NCBI GenBank assembly: GCA_902493915.1
Contig: CABUQY010000003.1
Span: forward strand, 1 to 39,973
Source of the DNA: an uncultured Collinsella sp.
GTDB lineage: Bacteria; Actinomycetota; Coriobacteriia; Coriobacteriales; Coriobacteriaceae
Direction of reading: 5' to 3'
DNA length: 39,973 nt
Of this stretch, positions 18,043 through 26,410 are shown piece after piece. Position numbers and translations under genes: made by a program. Position 1 is the stretch's first letter. Each line of letters starts with the position of its first letter. The notes beneath the pieces are model-generated. The model saw only the letters and a list, made by a program, of their open reading frames with translations. It was not told the DNA's origin and did no database searches.

Positions 18043-19257
18043 ATGTCACAAGTTTCTAACACCTCGTTTACAACGACGGTTTCATCAAACGCCATGGCCG
18101 TGGTGGACTATCTGTCCAAAAGCATGATGTCGGCGCTGCCGTTTATTGTCTGTGCGGCGCTGTTTCGTACCGTCGCCGTCATTATGGGCGAAGGCATGCT
18201 GGGCCTGTGGTCTGCCGATTCCGAAATCTATCGCCTGTTCTACAGTTGGCTCTATAACGCCGGCTACTACTTTTTGCCCATTTATCTTGGTTGGGCGGCC
18301 GCCCGCCAGCTCGGTTGCTCGGAGCAGCTGGGCATGATGCTGGGCGGCGTATTGATTGCGCCCGATCTGCTTAAGCTCGTCGATGCCGCATCGACGACGG
18401 GGGCATCGATGGCTTCCGTGTATGGTTTACTTCCCGCGCCGGTCAACGATTACACGACGACTGTTATTCCGGTTCTCATCTCGGTGCCCGTGCTATGGCG
18501 AGTGGAGTGTTTCTTTCAGCGCGTTATCCCTAAGGCCGTGGCGTTTTCGTTCGTTCCGTTTGCGACCATGCTTGTCATGGTTCCGGTTTCGCTGTGTATC
18601 ACGGCACCGGCGGGCAGCTATCTGGGCATGCTGTTGGGCCAGCTTATGTTTATGCTTGGCAATTCCGGTGGCATCGTGTCGTTGCTCACGCTCATGGGGC
18701 TTGCCGCGGGCTGGGAGTTCCTTAAGATCGCGGGCGTCAGCAACGTTGTCCTATCGCTCGCCTATGCACAGTTTATGAGTGTGGGAACGGATTCGTGCAT
18801 CCTCATCGCCGCGACGATGGCAACGTTCGCCGTTTGGGGCATGCCCTTTGGCGCGTCGCTTCGCGTTGCGGATAAGGACGAGAAGGCGCTCATGCTGGGC
18901 TACTCAATCTCGGGTGTTCTTGGCGGTGTAAGCGAGCCGGCGCTGTACGGTTGCGGCTTTAAATATGGCAGGTGCCTGACGTGCATGGCCATTGGCGGCG
19001 CCGTCGGAGGCCTTGTTGCAGCCGTGGGCCACGTTACGGCCTATACCATCGGCATGACGAATGTCCTCATGGTCATTGGCTTTGCCACGGGCGGCATCTC
19101 GAACCTGCTGTGGTGCTGCGCTGCCGGCGGTGTGGCATTTGCGGTGTCTGCGGCGCTGAGCTACTGCTTTGGCGTGGTGCCGGCGAAGGGACAGACGATG
19201 GGGGACGGAGCCGATTCACCCGAAACCTCGAAGAGCGTGGCCGAAGTAAGCGCGTAA
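18043..19257 (+). CDS. PTS EIIC-like membrane permease (stand-alone)
   Basis: About 404 residues with roughly ten hydrophobic helices. The block GVSEPALYGCGFKYGR matches the G-x-T/S-E-P-A-L/I-Y-G signature of glucose/beta-glucoside-type EIIC domains, and the first helices (MSALPFIVCAALFRTVAVIMG) also fit. No EIIB or EIIA domain is fused and none is encoded nearby, so phosphotransfer would need a partner from elsewhere. The substrate is unknown. ATG 18043 follows GGGAAAGG; ATG 18019 is an in-frame alternative. It lies 40 nt after accDA. Confidence 0.8.
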   Translation: MSQVSNTSFTTTVSSNAMAVVDYLSKSMMSALPFIVCAALFRTVAVIMGEGMLGLWSADSEIYRLFYSWLYNAGYYFLPIYLGWAAARQLGCSEQLGMMLGGVLIAPDLLKLVDAASTTGASMASVYGLLPAPVNDYTTTVIPVLISVPVLWRVECFFQRVIPKAVAFSFVPFATMLVMVPVSLCITAPAGSYLGMLLGQLMFMLGNSGGIVSLLTLMGLAAGWEFLKIAGVSNVVLSLAYAQFMSVGTDSCILIAATMATFAVWGMPFGASLRVADKDEKALMLGYSISGVLGGVSEPALYGCGFKYGRCLTCMAIGGAVGGLVAAVGHVTAYTIGMTNVLMVIGFATGGISNLLWCCAAGGVAFAVSAALSYCFGVVPAKGQTMGDGADSPETSKSVAEVSA

Positions 19258-19295
19258 ACCTGTGCGACACAAGGACGATTCCTTTGCCATGCTCC

Positions 19296-19329
19296 AAGGC
19301 CGTGGCCCGTGTGGGTCGCGGCCTTTTTG
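19296..19329 (+). terminator. terminator after the EIIC-like gene
   Basis: AAGGCCG (19296-19302) pairs with CGGCCTT (19319-19325), with further inner G-C pairs, followed by TTT. Confidence 0.8.
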
Positions 19330-19403
19330 TATCTGAAGGACAAAGTGGCTACACTACAATCCGTTTGAGCAATAGATATATATAGGCAGTACCGTGGGGG
19401 CTG

Positions 19404-20564
19404 ATGAAGATGGTCGAGTGGATCGTTCGTCGTGCGCAGGGCGACCGTGCGCGCGTGGGCACGTTGACGGGCATGGTGTGTATTCTCGCTAATGTTGCGC
19501 TTTGTGCTGCGAAGGGCGCAATTGGTGTGCTGTCGGGATCGGTTTCGATTGTGGCGGATGCCATGAACAACCTGTCCGATGCCAGCTCGAATATCGTGAG
19601 CGTGCTGGGCTTTAAGCTGGCGAGCAAGCCGGCGGACCCCGAGCATCCTTACGGACATGGCCGCTACGAGTATCTCTCGGGTCTGGTCGTGGCGGCGCTC
19701 GTGCTGCTGATCGGCGTTGAGCTGGTGAAGTCCTCGGTTGAGCGCATCATCCACCCCGAACCTGTCGAGTTCTCGCTTGCCCTGGTGGCAGTTCTAGTGC
19801 TTTCGATGGTCGTAAAGCTCTGGATGGCGGCCCTCAACCAAAAGCTCGGCGATCGCATTGAGTCCGAGACGCTGCATGCGACCGCGCAGGATTCCAAGAA
19901 CGATGTCCTTGCCACAGGCGCCGTGCTGGCATGTGCGATTGTTTCGCAGGTGACGCACATCAATCTTGACGCATGGGTTGGCCTTGCCGTTGGCGCCTAT
20001 ATTGGCTGGAGCGGCCTTGAACTTATTCAAGATACGGTGAGCCCGCTTTTGGGCCAGTCACCCGATCCTAAGCTGGTCAAGCACATTCGAGACAAGATCA
20101 TGAGCTATCCCGGCGTTTTGGGCGTTCACGATTTGATGGTTCACGACTACGGCCCGGGCAGGAAGTTTGCAAGTGCGCACGCCGAGATGGCGGCCGAGGC
20201 CAGCCCGCTGGAAAGCCACGACACGCTCGATAACATCGAGCAGTCGTTTAGGGACGAAGACGGCATGATCGTCACGCTTCACTACGATCCCATCGTGACC
20301 GATGACCCCAAGGTGGCGAGCATGCGCTTGCGCATTCACGCCATGGCTCAGGAGATCGATAACCGCCTCTCGATTCATGACCTACGCTGTGTGCCGGGTC
20401 CTACGCACACCAACGTGATCTTTGACTGCGTGCGTCCCTCGGATCTGCAGATGAGTGCCGAAGACTTAAAGCACGCGCTGGCACAACGGGTCGAATCGGA
20501 ATATCCCAAGTCGATTGCCAAGATTACGATCGACGAAGACTACGTAGGGCATACCCACGAGTAG
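19404..20564 (+). CDS. cation diffusion facilitator family transporter
   Basis: 386 residues: six predicted helices in the first 215, then a cytoplasmic region longer than in typical CDF proteins. These export divalent metal ions in exchange for protons. The helix II metal motif is N55xxxD59 (NNLSD) and the helix V motif is DSKND (DxxxD). Asn in helix II is seen in manganese-type CDFs, so Mn(II) or Fe(II) is more likely than Zn(II); this is inference. GPGRKFASAHAEM is the cytoplasmic domain. GTGGGGG precedes ATG 19404. Confidence 0.9.
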   Translation: MKMVEWIVRRAQGDRARVGTLTGMVCILANVALCAAKGAIGVLSGSVSIVADAMNNLSDASSNIVSVLGFKLASKPADPEHPYGHGRYEYLSGLVVAALVLLIGVELVKSSVERIIHPEPVEFSLALVAVLVLSMVVKLWMAALNQKLGDRIESETLHATAQDSKNDVLATGAVLACAIVSQVTHINLDAWVGLAVGAYIGWSGLELIQDTVSPLLGQSPDPKLVKHIRDKIMSYPGVLGVHDLMVHDYGPGRKFASAHAEMAAEASPLESHDTLDNIEQSFRDEDGMIVTLHYDPIVTDDPKVASMRLRIHAMAQEIDNRLSIHDLRCVPGPTHTNVIFDCVRPSDLQMSAEDLKHALAQRVESEYPKSIAKITIDEDYVGHTHE

Positions 20565-20603
20565 GGCTGTGCCGGCAAAGCAAGTTATACAGAAGGGGAG
20601 AAT

Positions 20604-21230
20604 ATGAAGAGGCTGTATCTGCTCCGCCACGGCCAGACGGAATTCAACGTCAAAAAGCTCGTCCAGGGCCGCTGCGATTCACCGTTGACCGACCTGGGCC
20701 GCAAACAAGCGGGAATGGCAGCCGCATGGCTCAAGGCCCACGGCGTCGTCCCCGACAAAGTGGTCTCATCACCTTTGGGCCGAGCCATGGACACGGCAAG
20801 TCTCGTCGCATGCGAGCTCCTCGGCCCGGACGCAGCGGTCGAGCCCTGTGAAGGCATTATCGAGCGCAGCTACGGCACCTTCGAAGAAGGCTCCCACGAC
20901 GCCCTGCCCACCGACGTCTGGGATCCAGGCGAGGACTTAATCCCATTCGGAGGAGAAGGAAGCCAGGCACTGCAAGAGCGCATGGTAGACACCCTCACCA
21001 ATATCATGGGCGCCGAGGGCATCGAAACCCTCCTAGCAGTAAGCCACGGCAGCGCCAGCCGCCAATTCATCAAGGCTGCAGCCCCAGAGGGCTTCGGGCT
21101 CCCAACAAAACTCCCCAACTGCGCCATCATGATCTTCGATTTTGATGAGGCAAAGCCACAAGCAGAAGGCGAGTCAATGCAACGCAAGTTCACCCTCCAG
21201 CAAATAGTGGATCCCCAACAAAGTAATTAG
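20604..21230 (+). CDS. histidine phosphatase (phosphoglycerate-mutase-like) family protein
   Basis: 208 residues. RHGQTEFN near the N-terminus carries the phosphorylated His9, VSSPLGRAMDTA the second Arg and AVSHGSASR the second His. The family includes cofactor-dependent phosphoglycerate mutases and small-molecule phosphatases such as CobC. The size and missing mutase insertions favour a phosphatase; the substrate is unknown. AAGGGGAG precedes the ATG. No simple terminator follows; the giant hairpin copy 2 starts 34 nt after the stop. Confidence 0.88.
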   Translation: MKRLYLLRHGQTEFNVKKLVQGRCDSPLTDLGRKQAGMAAAWLKAHGVVPDKVVSSPLGRAMDTASLVACELLGPDAAVEPCEGIIERSYGTFEEGSHDALPTDVWDPGEDLIPFGGEGSQALQERMVDTLTNIMGAEGIETLLAVSHGSASRQFIKAAAPEGFGLPTKLPNCAIMIFDFDEAKPQAEGESMQRKFTLQQIVDPQQSN

Positions 21231-21264
21231 CTGAGCGAGCAGAGTTAAGCAGACATCACCGTGG

Positions 21265-21429
21265 CGTTCCCAGTGTGCGGCGGAGGGGGCGGGCCTGAGA
21301 CATATTAAGGTTGTCGCGAGTTCCGCACGAACAGGAGAGCACTTAATGTGCTCTCCGTCGTGAGCAGGACTGTAGAGCAGCAACCTTAATATGTCTCAGG
21401 CCCGCCCCCTCCGCCGCACACTGGGAACG
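21265..21429 (+). repeat. giant hairpin element, copy 2: 49-bp perfect stem around a conserved 67-nt core
   Basis: Arms 21265-21313 and 21381-21429 are perfectly complementary over 49 bp and largely unrelated to the copy 1 arms, except TTAAG and TTG next to the core. The core (21314-21380) differs from copy 1 at six positions. Core position 24/40 is A-T in copy 1 and G-C here; 19/47 is A-T in copy 1 and C-G here; 16-17/49-50 is two G-C pairs in copy 1 and a tandem G-A mismatch here. The inner stem is GGAGAGCAC / GTGCTCTCC with the same TTAAT loop. It lies upstream of the rplC promoter, in the same orientation as copy 1 before rpsL. Confidence 0.85.
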
Positions 21430-21480
21430 TGCCACGCACTTTACCTGCGTAAACAATGTGAGTGAAATATGAATCTCGAT

Positions 21481-21688
21481 GGATACGCCCGCAGCCGTGT
21501 ATACTAAACAGCTGTGTGTAACCAGGGGAGTATTCTGGCTGGACAAAATGCCTGCTTAATAGGGTTGTCAGGTAGTCCGGGCGAAATACAAGGCTGGGGA
21601 GCACGTCGTGTAAGTAGTGGTCCTCTAGGGGCGTACGCTCGGTGGTGTACGCATTGTCCCAAGACCACGCGAGAGTTGGGATCATATC
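21481..21688 (+). promoter_or_regulatory. rplC operon promoter and structured leader
   Basis: The shared motif GGATACGCCCG (21481-21491) is followed by CCGTG and a -10-like TATACT (21500-21505); the -35 is weak. This leaves a leader of about 180 nt. It contains GCGTAC/GTACGC (21631-21652) and TCCCAA/TTGGGA (21657-21662 with 21676-21681); the latter buries the GGGA just before the rplC start. Autogenous control by L4, as in the E. coli S10 leader, is possible but not shown. Confidence 0.55.
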
Positions 21689-22309
21689 TTGATCAGCATG
21701 ATTCTCGGCCGCAAGATTGGCATGACCCAGGTTTGGGACGAGGACGACAACGTCGTTCCCGTCACGGTCATCCAGGCTGGCCCCTGCGCTGTCTCGCAGG
21801 TTAAAACTCAGGCAACCGACGGCTATGACGCCGTCCAGATCGGTTTCGGCGACATCAAGGCCAAGAACGTGAACAAGCCCATGGCTGGTCACTTCGCCAA
21901 GGCTGGCGTCGAGCCTGTCCGCTTCCTTCGTGAGGTCCGCGTCGAGAACGGCGAGGAGCACAAGGTCGGCGAGGTCGTCACCGTCGCTGATTTCGCTGAT
22001 GTCGAGAAGGTCGACGTCATCGGTACCTCCAAGGGTAAGGGCTTCCAGGGTCGCATCAAGCGCTGGGGTCAGCGCCGCGGTCCTATGACGCATGGTTCTC
22101 ACTTCCAGCGTCACCCCGGTTCTATCGGTCAGTGCGCCTATCCTGCGCGCGTCCTCAAGGGCGTCAAGATGGCCGGTCACATGGGTAACGAGCGCGTTAC
22201 CGTCAAGAACCTTTCCGTTGTCCGCATCGATGCCGAGCAGAACCTCATCTTGGTCAAGGGCGCTGTCCCGGGTGCCAAGAATGGTCTCGTCGCCATCCGT
22301 ATGGCCTAA
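21689..22309 (+). CDS. rplC: 50S ribosomal protein L3
   Basis: 206 residues. L3 is an early-assembly protein near the peptidyl-transferase centre. Recognised by MILGRKIGMTQVW, TSKGKGFQGRIKRWG, RRGPMTHGSHFQRHPGSIG and GHMGNERVTVKNL. The start is TTG 21689 with GGG 8 nt upstream; ATG 21698 (MILGRK) is an alternative with a weaker site. It opens this ribosomal cluster although rpsJ normally precedes it. Confidence 0.97.
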   Translation: MISMILGRKIGMTQVWDEDDNVVPVTVIQAGPCAVSQVKTQATDGYDAVQIGFGDIKAKNVNKPMAGHFAKAGVEPVRFLREVRVENGEEHKVGEVVTVADFADVEKVDVIGTSKGKGFQGRIKRWGQRRGPMTHGSHFQRHPGSIGQCAYPARVLKGVKMAGHMGNERVTVKNLSVVRIDAEQNLILVKGAVPGAKNGLVAIRMA

Positions 22310-22355
22310 GGGCCCAGCCCATTTAGCCCAGCGTCATACCAAGGAGAACACTTAA

Positions 22356-22982
22356 ATGGCAAAGTTTGAAGTAAAGAACAGCGAGGGCAAGAAGGTCGCC
22401 GAGGCCGAGCTCGCCGCTGAGGTGTACGGCATCGAGCCGAACATCCACGTTATGCACCACATCGTCAAGTGCCAGATGGCCTCTTGGCGTCAGGGCACCC
22501 AGTCTGCTAAGGGTCGCTCTGAGGTTTCCGGTGGCGGCAAGAAGCCTTGGCGTCAGAAGGGCACCGGCCGTGCCCGCCAGGGTTCCATCCGTGCTGCCCA
22601 GTGGCGTCACGGTGGCGTTGTCTTCGCCCCCAAGCCCCGTTCCTACGCTAAGCGTATGAACAACAAGGAGGTCAAGCTGGCTATGCGCTCCGCGCTGTCC
22701 GCCAAGCTGGCCGATGGCGAGCTCGTGCTCGTCGACGACTACGGCTTCGAGAAGCCTTCCACCAAGGCTGCCGTCGCCATGCTCAAGGCCCTCGGTCTTG
22801 AGGGCAAGCGTCTGACCATCATCGTTCGCGATGAGGACGTCAACGCCTACCTGTCGTTCCGCAACATTCCCAAGACGTTCATCATCACCGCTGACGAGGC
22901 CAACACCTACGATCTCGTCAACAACAACGCTGTGCTGATGCCCGCCGACATCGCCGCTCACTTCGGGGAGGTGCTTGCATAA
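22356..22982 (+). CDS. rplD: 50S ribosomal protein L4
   Basis: 208 residues. L4 lines the exit tunnel and in some bacteria represses the S10 operon. Recognised by HHIVKCQMASWRQGTQSAKGRSEVSGGGKKPWRQKGTGRARQG (in parts), VFAPKPRSYAKRMNNKEVKLAMRSALS and the C-terminal fold. AAGGAG precedes ATG 22356. Its stop codon overlaps the region of the rplW ribosome-binding site by direct abutment. Confidence 0.97.
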   Translation: MAKFEVKNSEGKKVAEAELAAEVYGIEPNIHVMHHIVKCQMASWRQGTQSAKGRSEVSGGGKKPWRQKGTGRARQGSIRAAQWRHGGVVFAPKPRSYAKRMNNKEVKLAMRSALSAKLADGELVLVDDYGFEKPSTKAAVAMLKALGLEGKRLTIIVRDEDVNAYLSFRNIPKTFIITADEANTYDLVNNNAVLMPADIAAHFGEVLA

Positions 22983-23270
22983 ATGACCGCCCACGAGATC
23001 ATCATCCGTCCGATCGTGTCCGAGCGTTCCTTCTCCGGCATGGAGCTGAACAAGTACACGTTCGAGGTCGCCAAGGATGCTAACAAGTATCAGATCAAGG
23101 ACGCTGTCGAGGAGATCTTCGGCGTCAAGGTCGTTCGCGTGAACACCCTGACGGTCAAGCCCAAGACCAAGCGCGTGCGCTATGTCGCCGGCAAGACCCG
23201 TTCTTGGAAGAAGGCCATCGTCACGCTGGCCGAGGGCGACACCATCGAGGTCTTTGGCAACCAGGCCTAA
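22983..23270 (+). CDS. rplW: 50S ribosomal protein L23
   Basis: 95 residues. L23 sits at the exit tunnel and docks trigger factor and SRP. Recognised by EIIIRPIVSERSF, NKYTFEVAKDANKYQIKDAVEEIFGVKV and VNTLTVKPKTKR. ATG 22983 starts at the base after the rplD stop, with GGGGAGG inside rplD. A hairpin and a probable new promoter follow before rplB. Confidence 0.97.
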   Translation: MTAHEIIIRPIVSERSFSGMELNKYTFEVAKDANKYQIKDAVEEIFGVKVVRVNTLTVKPKTKRVRYVAGKTRSWKKAIVTLAEGDTIEVFGNQA

Positions 23271-23288
23271 GACTCGCTGCTGTTGAGT

Positions 23289-23370
23289 GAGCTCATGCCT
23301 CCCAAATAGGGGAGGCGGGAGCTCAAGGTTTTGGGCGTATAAAATGGACACGCCCGGAACCGTGTATACG
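23289..23370 (+). promoter_or_regulatory. rplW-rplB hairpin and possible rplB promoter motif
   Basis: GAGCTC and GCCTCC pair with GGAGGC and GAGCTC (about 23289-23324), followed by a weak T-run, so it may be a partial terminator. Then GGACACGCCCG (23346-23356) plus CCGTG and TATACG (23365-23370) repeat the motif found before rpsL and rplC. It may restart transcription for rplB onward. Confidence 0.5.
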
Positions 23371-23449
23371 TCCGGTGTCATCGCACCCGAGGCAGAACCT
23401 CGAATCCCTGTCTGCGATGGCTAACGGATTCCTATTGAAAGGGATTGTA

Positions 23450-24280
23450 ATGGCTGTAAAGCACCTTAAGCCGACCTCCGCTGGTAGGCGTTGGCAGACG
23501 ATCTCCGACTTCTCCGAGATCACCTGCACCAAGCCCGAGAAGTCTCTTCTCGAGCCCCTGCCCAAGAAGGCCGGTCGTAACAACAACGGCCGCATCACCA
23601 CCCGCCACCAGGGCGGCGGCGTGAAGCGTCGTTACCGCGTGATCGACTTCAAGCGCAACAAGGACGGCGTGCCCGCCAAGGTTGCCACGATCGAGTACGA
23701 TCCGAACCGTTCCGCTCGCATCGCTCTGCTGCACTACGCTGACGGTGAGAAGCGCTACATCCTGGCCCCCAAGGGCCTCGAGGTCGGTCAGACCATCATG
23801 TCCGGTTCTGACGCCGACATCAAGCCGGGCAACGCTCTGCCCCTCGCCGACATCCCCGTCGGTACGCTCATCCACGCCGTCGAGTTCCAGCCGGGCAAGG
23901 GCGCCGCTATCGCCCGTTCCGCCGGTAACTCCTGCCAGCTGATGGGTAAGGAGGGCAAGTACGCCATCGTCCGTATGCCTTCCTCCGAGATGCGCCGCAT
24001 CCTCGTTACCTGCCGCGCCACCGTCGGTGAGGTCGGCAACGCCGATCACTCCAATATCGTCATCGGCAAGGCCGGCCGTAAGCGTCACATGAACGTGCGC
24101 CCGACCGTCCGCGGTACCGTCATGAACCCTGTCGACCACCCGCACGGCGGTGGCGAGGGCAAGAACCACACCTCTGGTCGTCCCTCTGTTACCCCCTGGG
24201 GTAAGCCGACGAAGGGCCTTCGTACGCGCAAGAAGAAGAAGGTCTCGAACCAGCACATCATTCGTCGCCGTAAGAAGTAA
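23450..24280 (+). CDS. rplB: 50S ribosomal protein L2
   Basis: 276 residues, the normal L2 length. L2 is essential for subunit joining and the peptidyl-transferase centre. Recognised by MAVKHLKPTSAGRRW, GRITTRHQGGGVKRRYRVIDFKR (in parts) and MNPVDHPHGGGEGK, which holds the conserved His of the active region. ATG 23450 is chosen from the conserved N-terminus and the GAAAGGGA site; an upstream in-frame ATG has no homology. Confidence 0.98.
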   Translation: MAVKHLKPTSAGRRWQTISDFSEITCTKPEKSLLEPLPKKAGRNNNGRITTRHQGGGVKRRYRVIDFKRNKDGVPAKVATIEYDPNRSARIALLHYADGEKRYILAPKGLEVGQTIMSGSDADIKPGNALPLADIPVGTLIHAVEFQPGKGAAIARSAGNSCQLMGKEGKYAIVRMPSSEMRRILVTCRATVGEVGNADHSNIVIGKAGRKRHMNVRPTVRGTVMNPVDHPHGGGEGKNHTSGRPSVTPWGKPTKGLRTRKKKKVSNQHIIRRRKK

Positions 24281-24312
24281 TTTCGGATACCGAGTTTTAG
24301 GAGAAAGCACTT

Positions 24313-24573
24313 ATGAGCAGAAGTCTCAAAAAGGGCCCGTTCGTGGAGACTCGCCTTCTCTCGCGTATCACCGCGATGAACGAGGCTGGCAAGAAGGACG
24401 TCGTGAAGACCTGGTCCCGCGCGTCCACCATCTTCCCCGAGATGGTTGGTCACACCATCGCCGTCCACGACGGCCGCAAGCATGTGCCCGTGTATGTTAC
24501 CGAGTCCATGGTTGGTCACAAGCTCGGCGAGTTCGCGCCGACTCGTACGTTCCGTGGCCACAAGGCCAAATAG
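24313..24573 (+). CDS. rpsS: 30S ribosomal protein S19
   Basis: 86 residues. S19 works with S13 in the 30S head. Recognised by MSRSLKKGPFVETRLL, IFPEMVGHTIAVHDGRKHVPVYVTE and MVGHKLGEFAPTRTFRGH. TAGGAG precedes the ATG. It sits between rplB and rplV in the conserved order. Confidence 0.98.
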   Translation: MSRSLKKGPFVETRLLSRITAMNEAGKKDVVKTWSRASTIFPEMVGHTIAVHDGRKHVPVYVTESMVGHKLGEFAPTRTFRGHKAK

Positions 24574-24587
24574 GGGGTTAACCGTAA

Positions 24588-24959
24588 ATGGCAACTAAGT
24601 CTATTGAAACTGAGGCCACCGAGGTTCGCGCCGTCGCTAAGTACGTGCGTGTTTCCCCCAGCAAGGCCCGCCTGGTGGTCGATCTGATCCGCCGCAAGCC
24701 TGTCGCTCAGGCCTTCGACATCCTCCACTTCTGCGACCGCGCCGTCGCCGTGGATGTCGAGAAGGTTCTCCGTTCCGCCGTTGCGAACGCCGAGAACAAC
24801 AACGGTCTGCGTGCCGACAACCTGGTTGTCGCCGCTGCCTATGTTGACGAGGGTCCGACGCTTAAGCGCATCCGTCCCCGCGCCAAGGGTTCCGCTTCTC
24901 GCATTCTGAAGCGTACTTCCCACATCACCGTCGTCGTTGCTCCTCGAAAGGAGGCGTAA
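24588..24959 (+). CDS. rplV: 50S ribosomal protein L22
   Basis: 123 residues. L22 lines the exit tunnel with L4. Recognised by VRAVAKYVRVSPSKARLVVDLIR, AFDILHFCDRA, VANAENNN and RIRPRAKGSASRILKRTSHITVVV. The gap to rpsS is 14 nt and to rpsC 6 nt, so it is in one operon with tight coupling. Confidence 0.98.
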   Translation: MATKSIETEATEVRAVAKYVRVSPSKARLVVDLIRRKPVAQAFDILHFCDRAVAVDVEKVLRSAVANAENNNGLRADNLVVAAAYVDEGPTLKRIRPRAKGSASRILKRTSHITVVVAPRKEA

Positions 24960-24965
24960 AGCTGT

Positions 24966-25676
24966 ATGGGTCAGAAAGTCTACCCCACCGGCTTCCGTCT
25001 TGGCATCACCGAGAACTGGCGCTCCCGCTGGTTCGCAGAGAAGGATTACGCTAAGACCCTCGGTAACGATCTCGAGATCCGCAAGTACCTCGAGAAGCGT
25101 CTTTCCCGCGCAGCTGTCTCCCGCGTCGAGATCGAGCGCGCTGGCGACAAGGTGAAGGTCATTATCCTCACCGCTCGCCCCGGCGTTGTCATCGGTAAGA
25201 AGGGTGCCGAGATCGATACCCTCCGCACCGAGCTCGAGAAGGTCGCTGGCGTCTCCAAGGGCCAGCTCTCCGTCGACGTTGTCGAGATCAAGCGCCCCGA
25301 GCTCGACGCCAACCTCGTTGCTCAGTCTATCGCCGAGCAGCTCGAGGGCCGCGTTGCCTTCCGTCGCGCTATGCGCAAGGCTGTCCAGTCCGCCCGCAAG
25401 GCCGGCGCTAAGGGCATCCGTATCCAGTGCTCCGGTCGTCTCGGCGGTGCCGAGATGGGCCGTCGTGAGTGGTACCGCGAGGGTCGCGTGCCTCTGCACA
25501 CCCTCCGTGCCAAGATCGACTACGGCACGGCTGTCGCCAGCACCACCATGGGCGCTTGCGGCGTGAAGGTCTGGATTTACCTGGGCGAGAAGCTCCCGGG
25601 CCAGCCTGTTCCCAACCCTGCACTCGAGGGCTCTTCCCGTCCTCGTCGTCGTAACTCCGAGAGGAGGGGTCAGTAG
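24966..25676 (+). CDS. rpsC: 30S ribosomal protein S3
   Basis: 236 residues. S3 is part of the mRNA entry site. MGQKVYPTGFRLGITENW starts the protein, a KH domain with GVVIGKKGAEIDTLR follows, then RRAMRKAVQSARKAGAKGIR and GRLGGAEMGRREWYREGRVPLHTLRA. AAAGGAGG lies in the rplV 3' end. Its stop TAG shares one base with the GTG start of rplP. Confidence 0.98.
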   Translation: MGQKVYPTGFRLGITENWRSRWFAEKDYAKTLGNDLEIRKYLEKRLSRAAVSRVEIERAGDKVKVIILTARPGVVIGKKGAEIDTLRTELEKVAGVSKGQLSVDVVEIKRPELDANLVAQSIAEQLEGRVAFRRAMRKAVQSARKAGAKGIRIQCSGRLGGAEMGRREWYREGRVPLHTLRAKIDYGTAVASTTMGACGVKVWIYLGEKLPGQPVPNPALEGSSRPRRRNSERRGQ

Positions 25677-26179
25677 TGCTTGCCCCTAAGCGTATTCTTC
25701 ACCGCAAGGTGCAGCGTGGCTCCATGAAGGGCCAGGCCAAGGGTAATACCGAGCTGCATTTCGGCGAGTTTGGTATCCAGGCTCTCGAGGCCCATTGGAT
25801 CACCAACCGTCAGATCGAGGCCGCTCGTATTGCCATGACCCGCTACATGAAGCGTGGCGGTCGTGTCTACATCACGATCTTCCCCGATAAGCCCATCACC
25901 AAGAAGCCTGCCGAGACTCGCATGGGTTCTGGTAAGGGTAACCCCGAGGAGTGGGTGGCCGTCGTCAAGCCCGGCCGCATCATGTTCGAGGTCAAGGGTG
26001 TTCCCGAGGAGGTCGCTCGCGAGGCTCTGCGTCTTGCGCAGCACAAGCTCCCCATCAAGACCAAGATTGTTGCTGCCAAGAACGCTGAGCAGCGCATCGA
26101 GAAGGAGATGGCTGAGGAGGCCGCTCTCGAGGCCAAGTGGGCTGCTGAGGACGCCGCCGCCGCCAAGGAGGAGAACTAA
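25676..26179 (+). CDS. rplP: 50S ribosomal protein L16 with C-terminal extension
   Basis: 167 residues, about 25-30 longer than most L16 (near 137-140). The core MLAPKRILHRKVQRG, GEFGIQALEAHWITNRQIEAAR, GKGNPEEWVAVVKPGRIMFE and KLPIKTKIV is standard; it helps shape the A-site of the 50S subunit. The added tail (after about residue 140) is alanine- and glutamate-rich and likely helical. The GTG start overlaps the rpsC stop, and the stop TAA shares a base with the rpmC ATG. Confidence 0.97.
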   Translation: MLAPKRILHRKVQRGSMKGQAKGNTELHFGEFGIQALEAHWITNRQIEAARIAMTRYMKRGGRVYITIFPDKPITKKPAETRMGSGKGNPEEWVAVVKPGRIMFEVKGVPEEVAREALRLAQHKLPIKTKIVAAKNAEQRIEKEMAEEAALEAKWAAEDAAAAKEEN

Positions 26180-26394
26180 TGAAGCCCGCAGAGATTCGTG
26201 AGCTCTCGGACGCTCAGCTCGTTGAGAAGCTGAAGGAAATGCGCGCCGAGCTCTTTAACCTTCGTTTCCAGATGGCCACCAGCCAGCTGGACAACACCGC
26301 TCGCGTCAACACCGTGAAGAAGGACATCGCTCGCGTCCTCACGGAGCAGCGCGCCCGCGAGATCGCAGCGGAGAAGTCCGCTGTCGCCGAGTAG
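26179..26394 (+). CDS. rpmC: 50S ribosomal protein L29
   Basis: 71 residues. L29 lies near the tunnel exit beside L23. Recognised by AEIRELSDAQLVEKLKEMRAELFNLRFQMA and the following helix with IARVLTEQRAREI. Start and upstream stop overlap (TAATG); GGAGGAG is inside the rplP 3' end. Confidence 0.97.
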   Translation: MKPAEIRELSDAQLVEKLKEMRAELFNLRFQMATSQLDNTARVNTVKKDIARVLTEQRAREIAAEKSAVAE

Positions 26395-26410
26395 GACCTA
26401 AGGAGAGAAC

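Noticed and set aside
18043..19257. Truncated PTS EIIBC gene
   Set aside because: The EIIC part is complete, with a start and ribosome-binding site, and no remnant of an EIIB domain is seen on either side.
21265..21429. Ordinary rho-independent terminator for the phosphatase gene
   Set aside because: The stem is 49 bp with a conserved 67-nt apical core and no T-run; it may stop transcription incidentally but is not a standard terminator.
21514..21804. 96-residue frame starting in the rplC leader
   Set aside because: It overlaps rplC out of frame and covers hairpin structure; better read as leader RNA.
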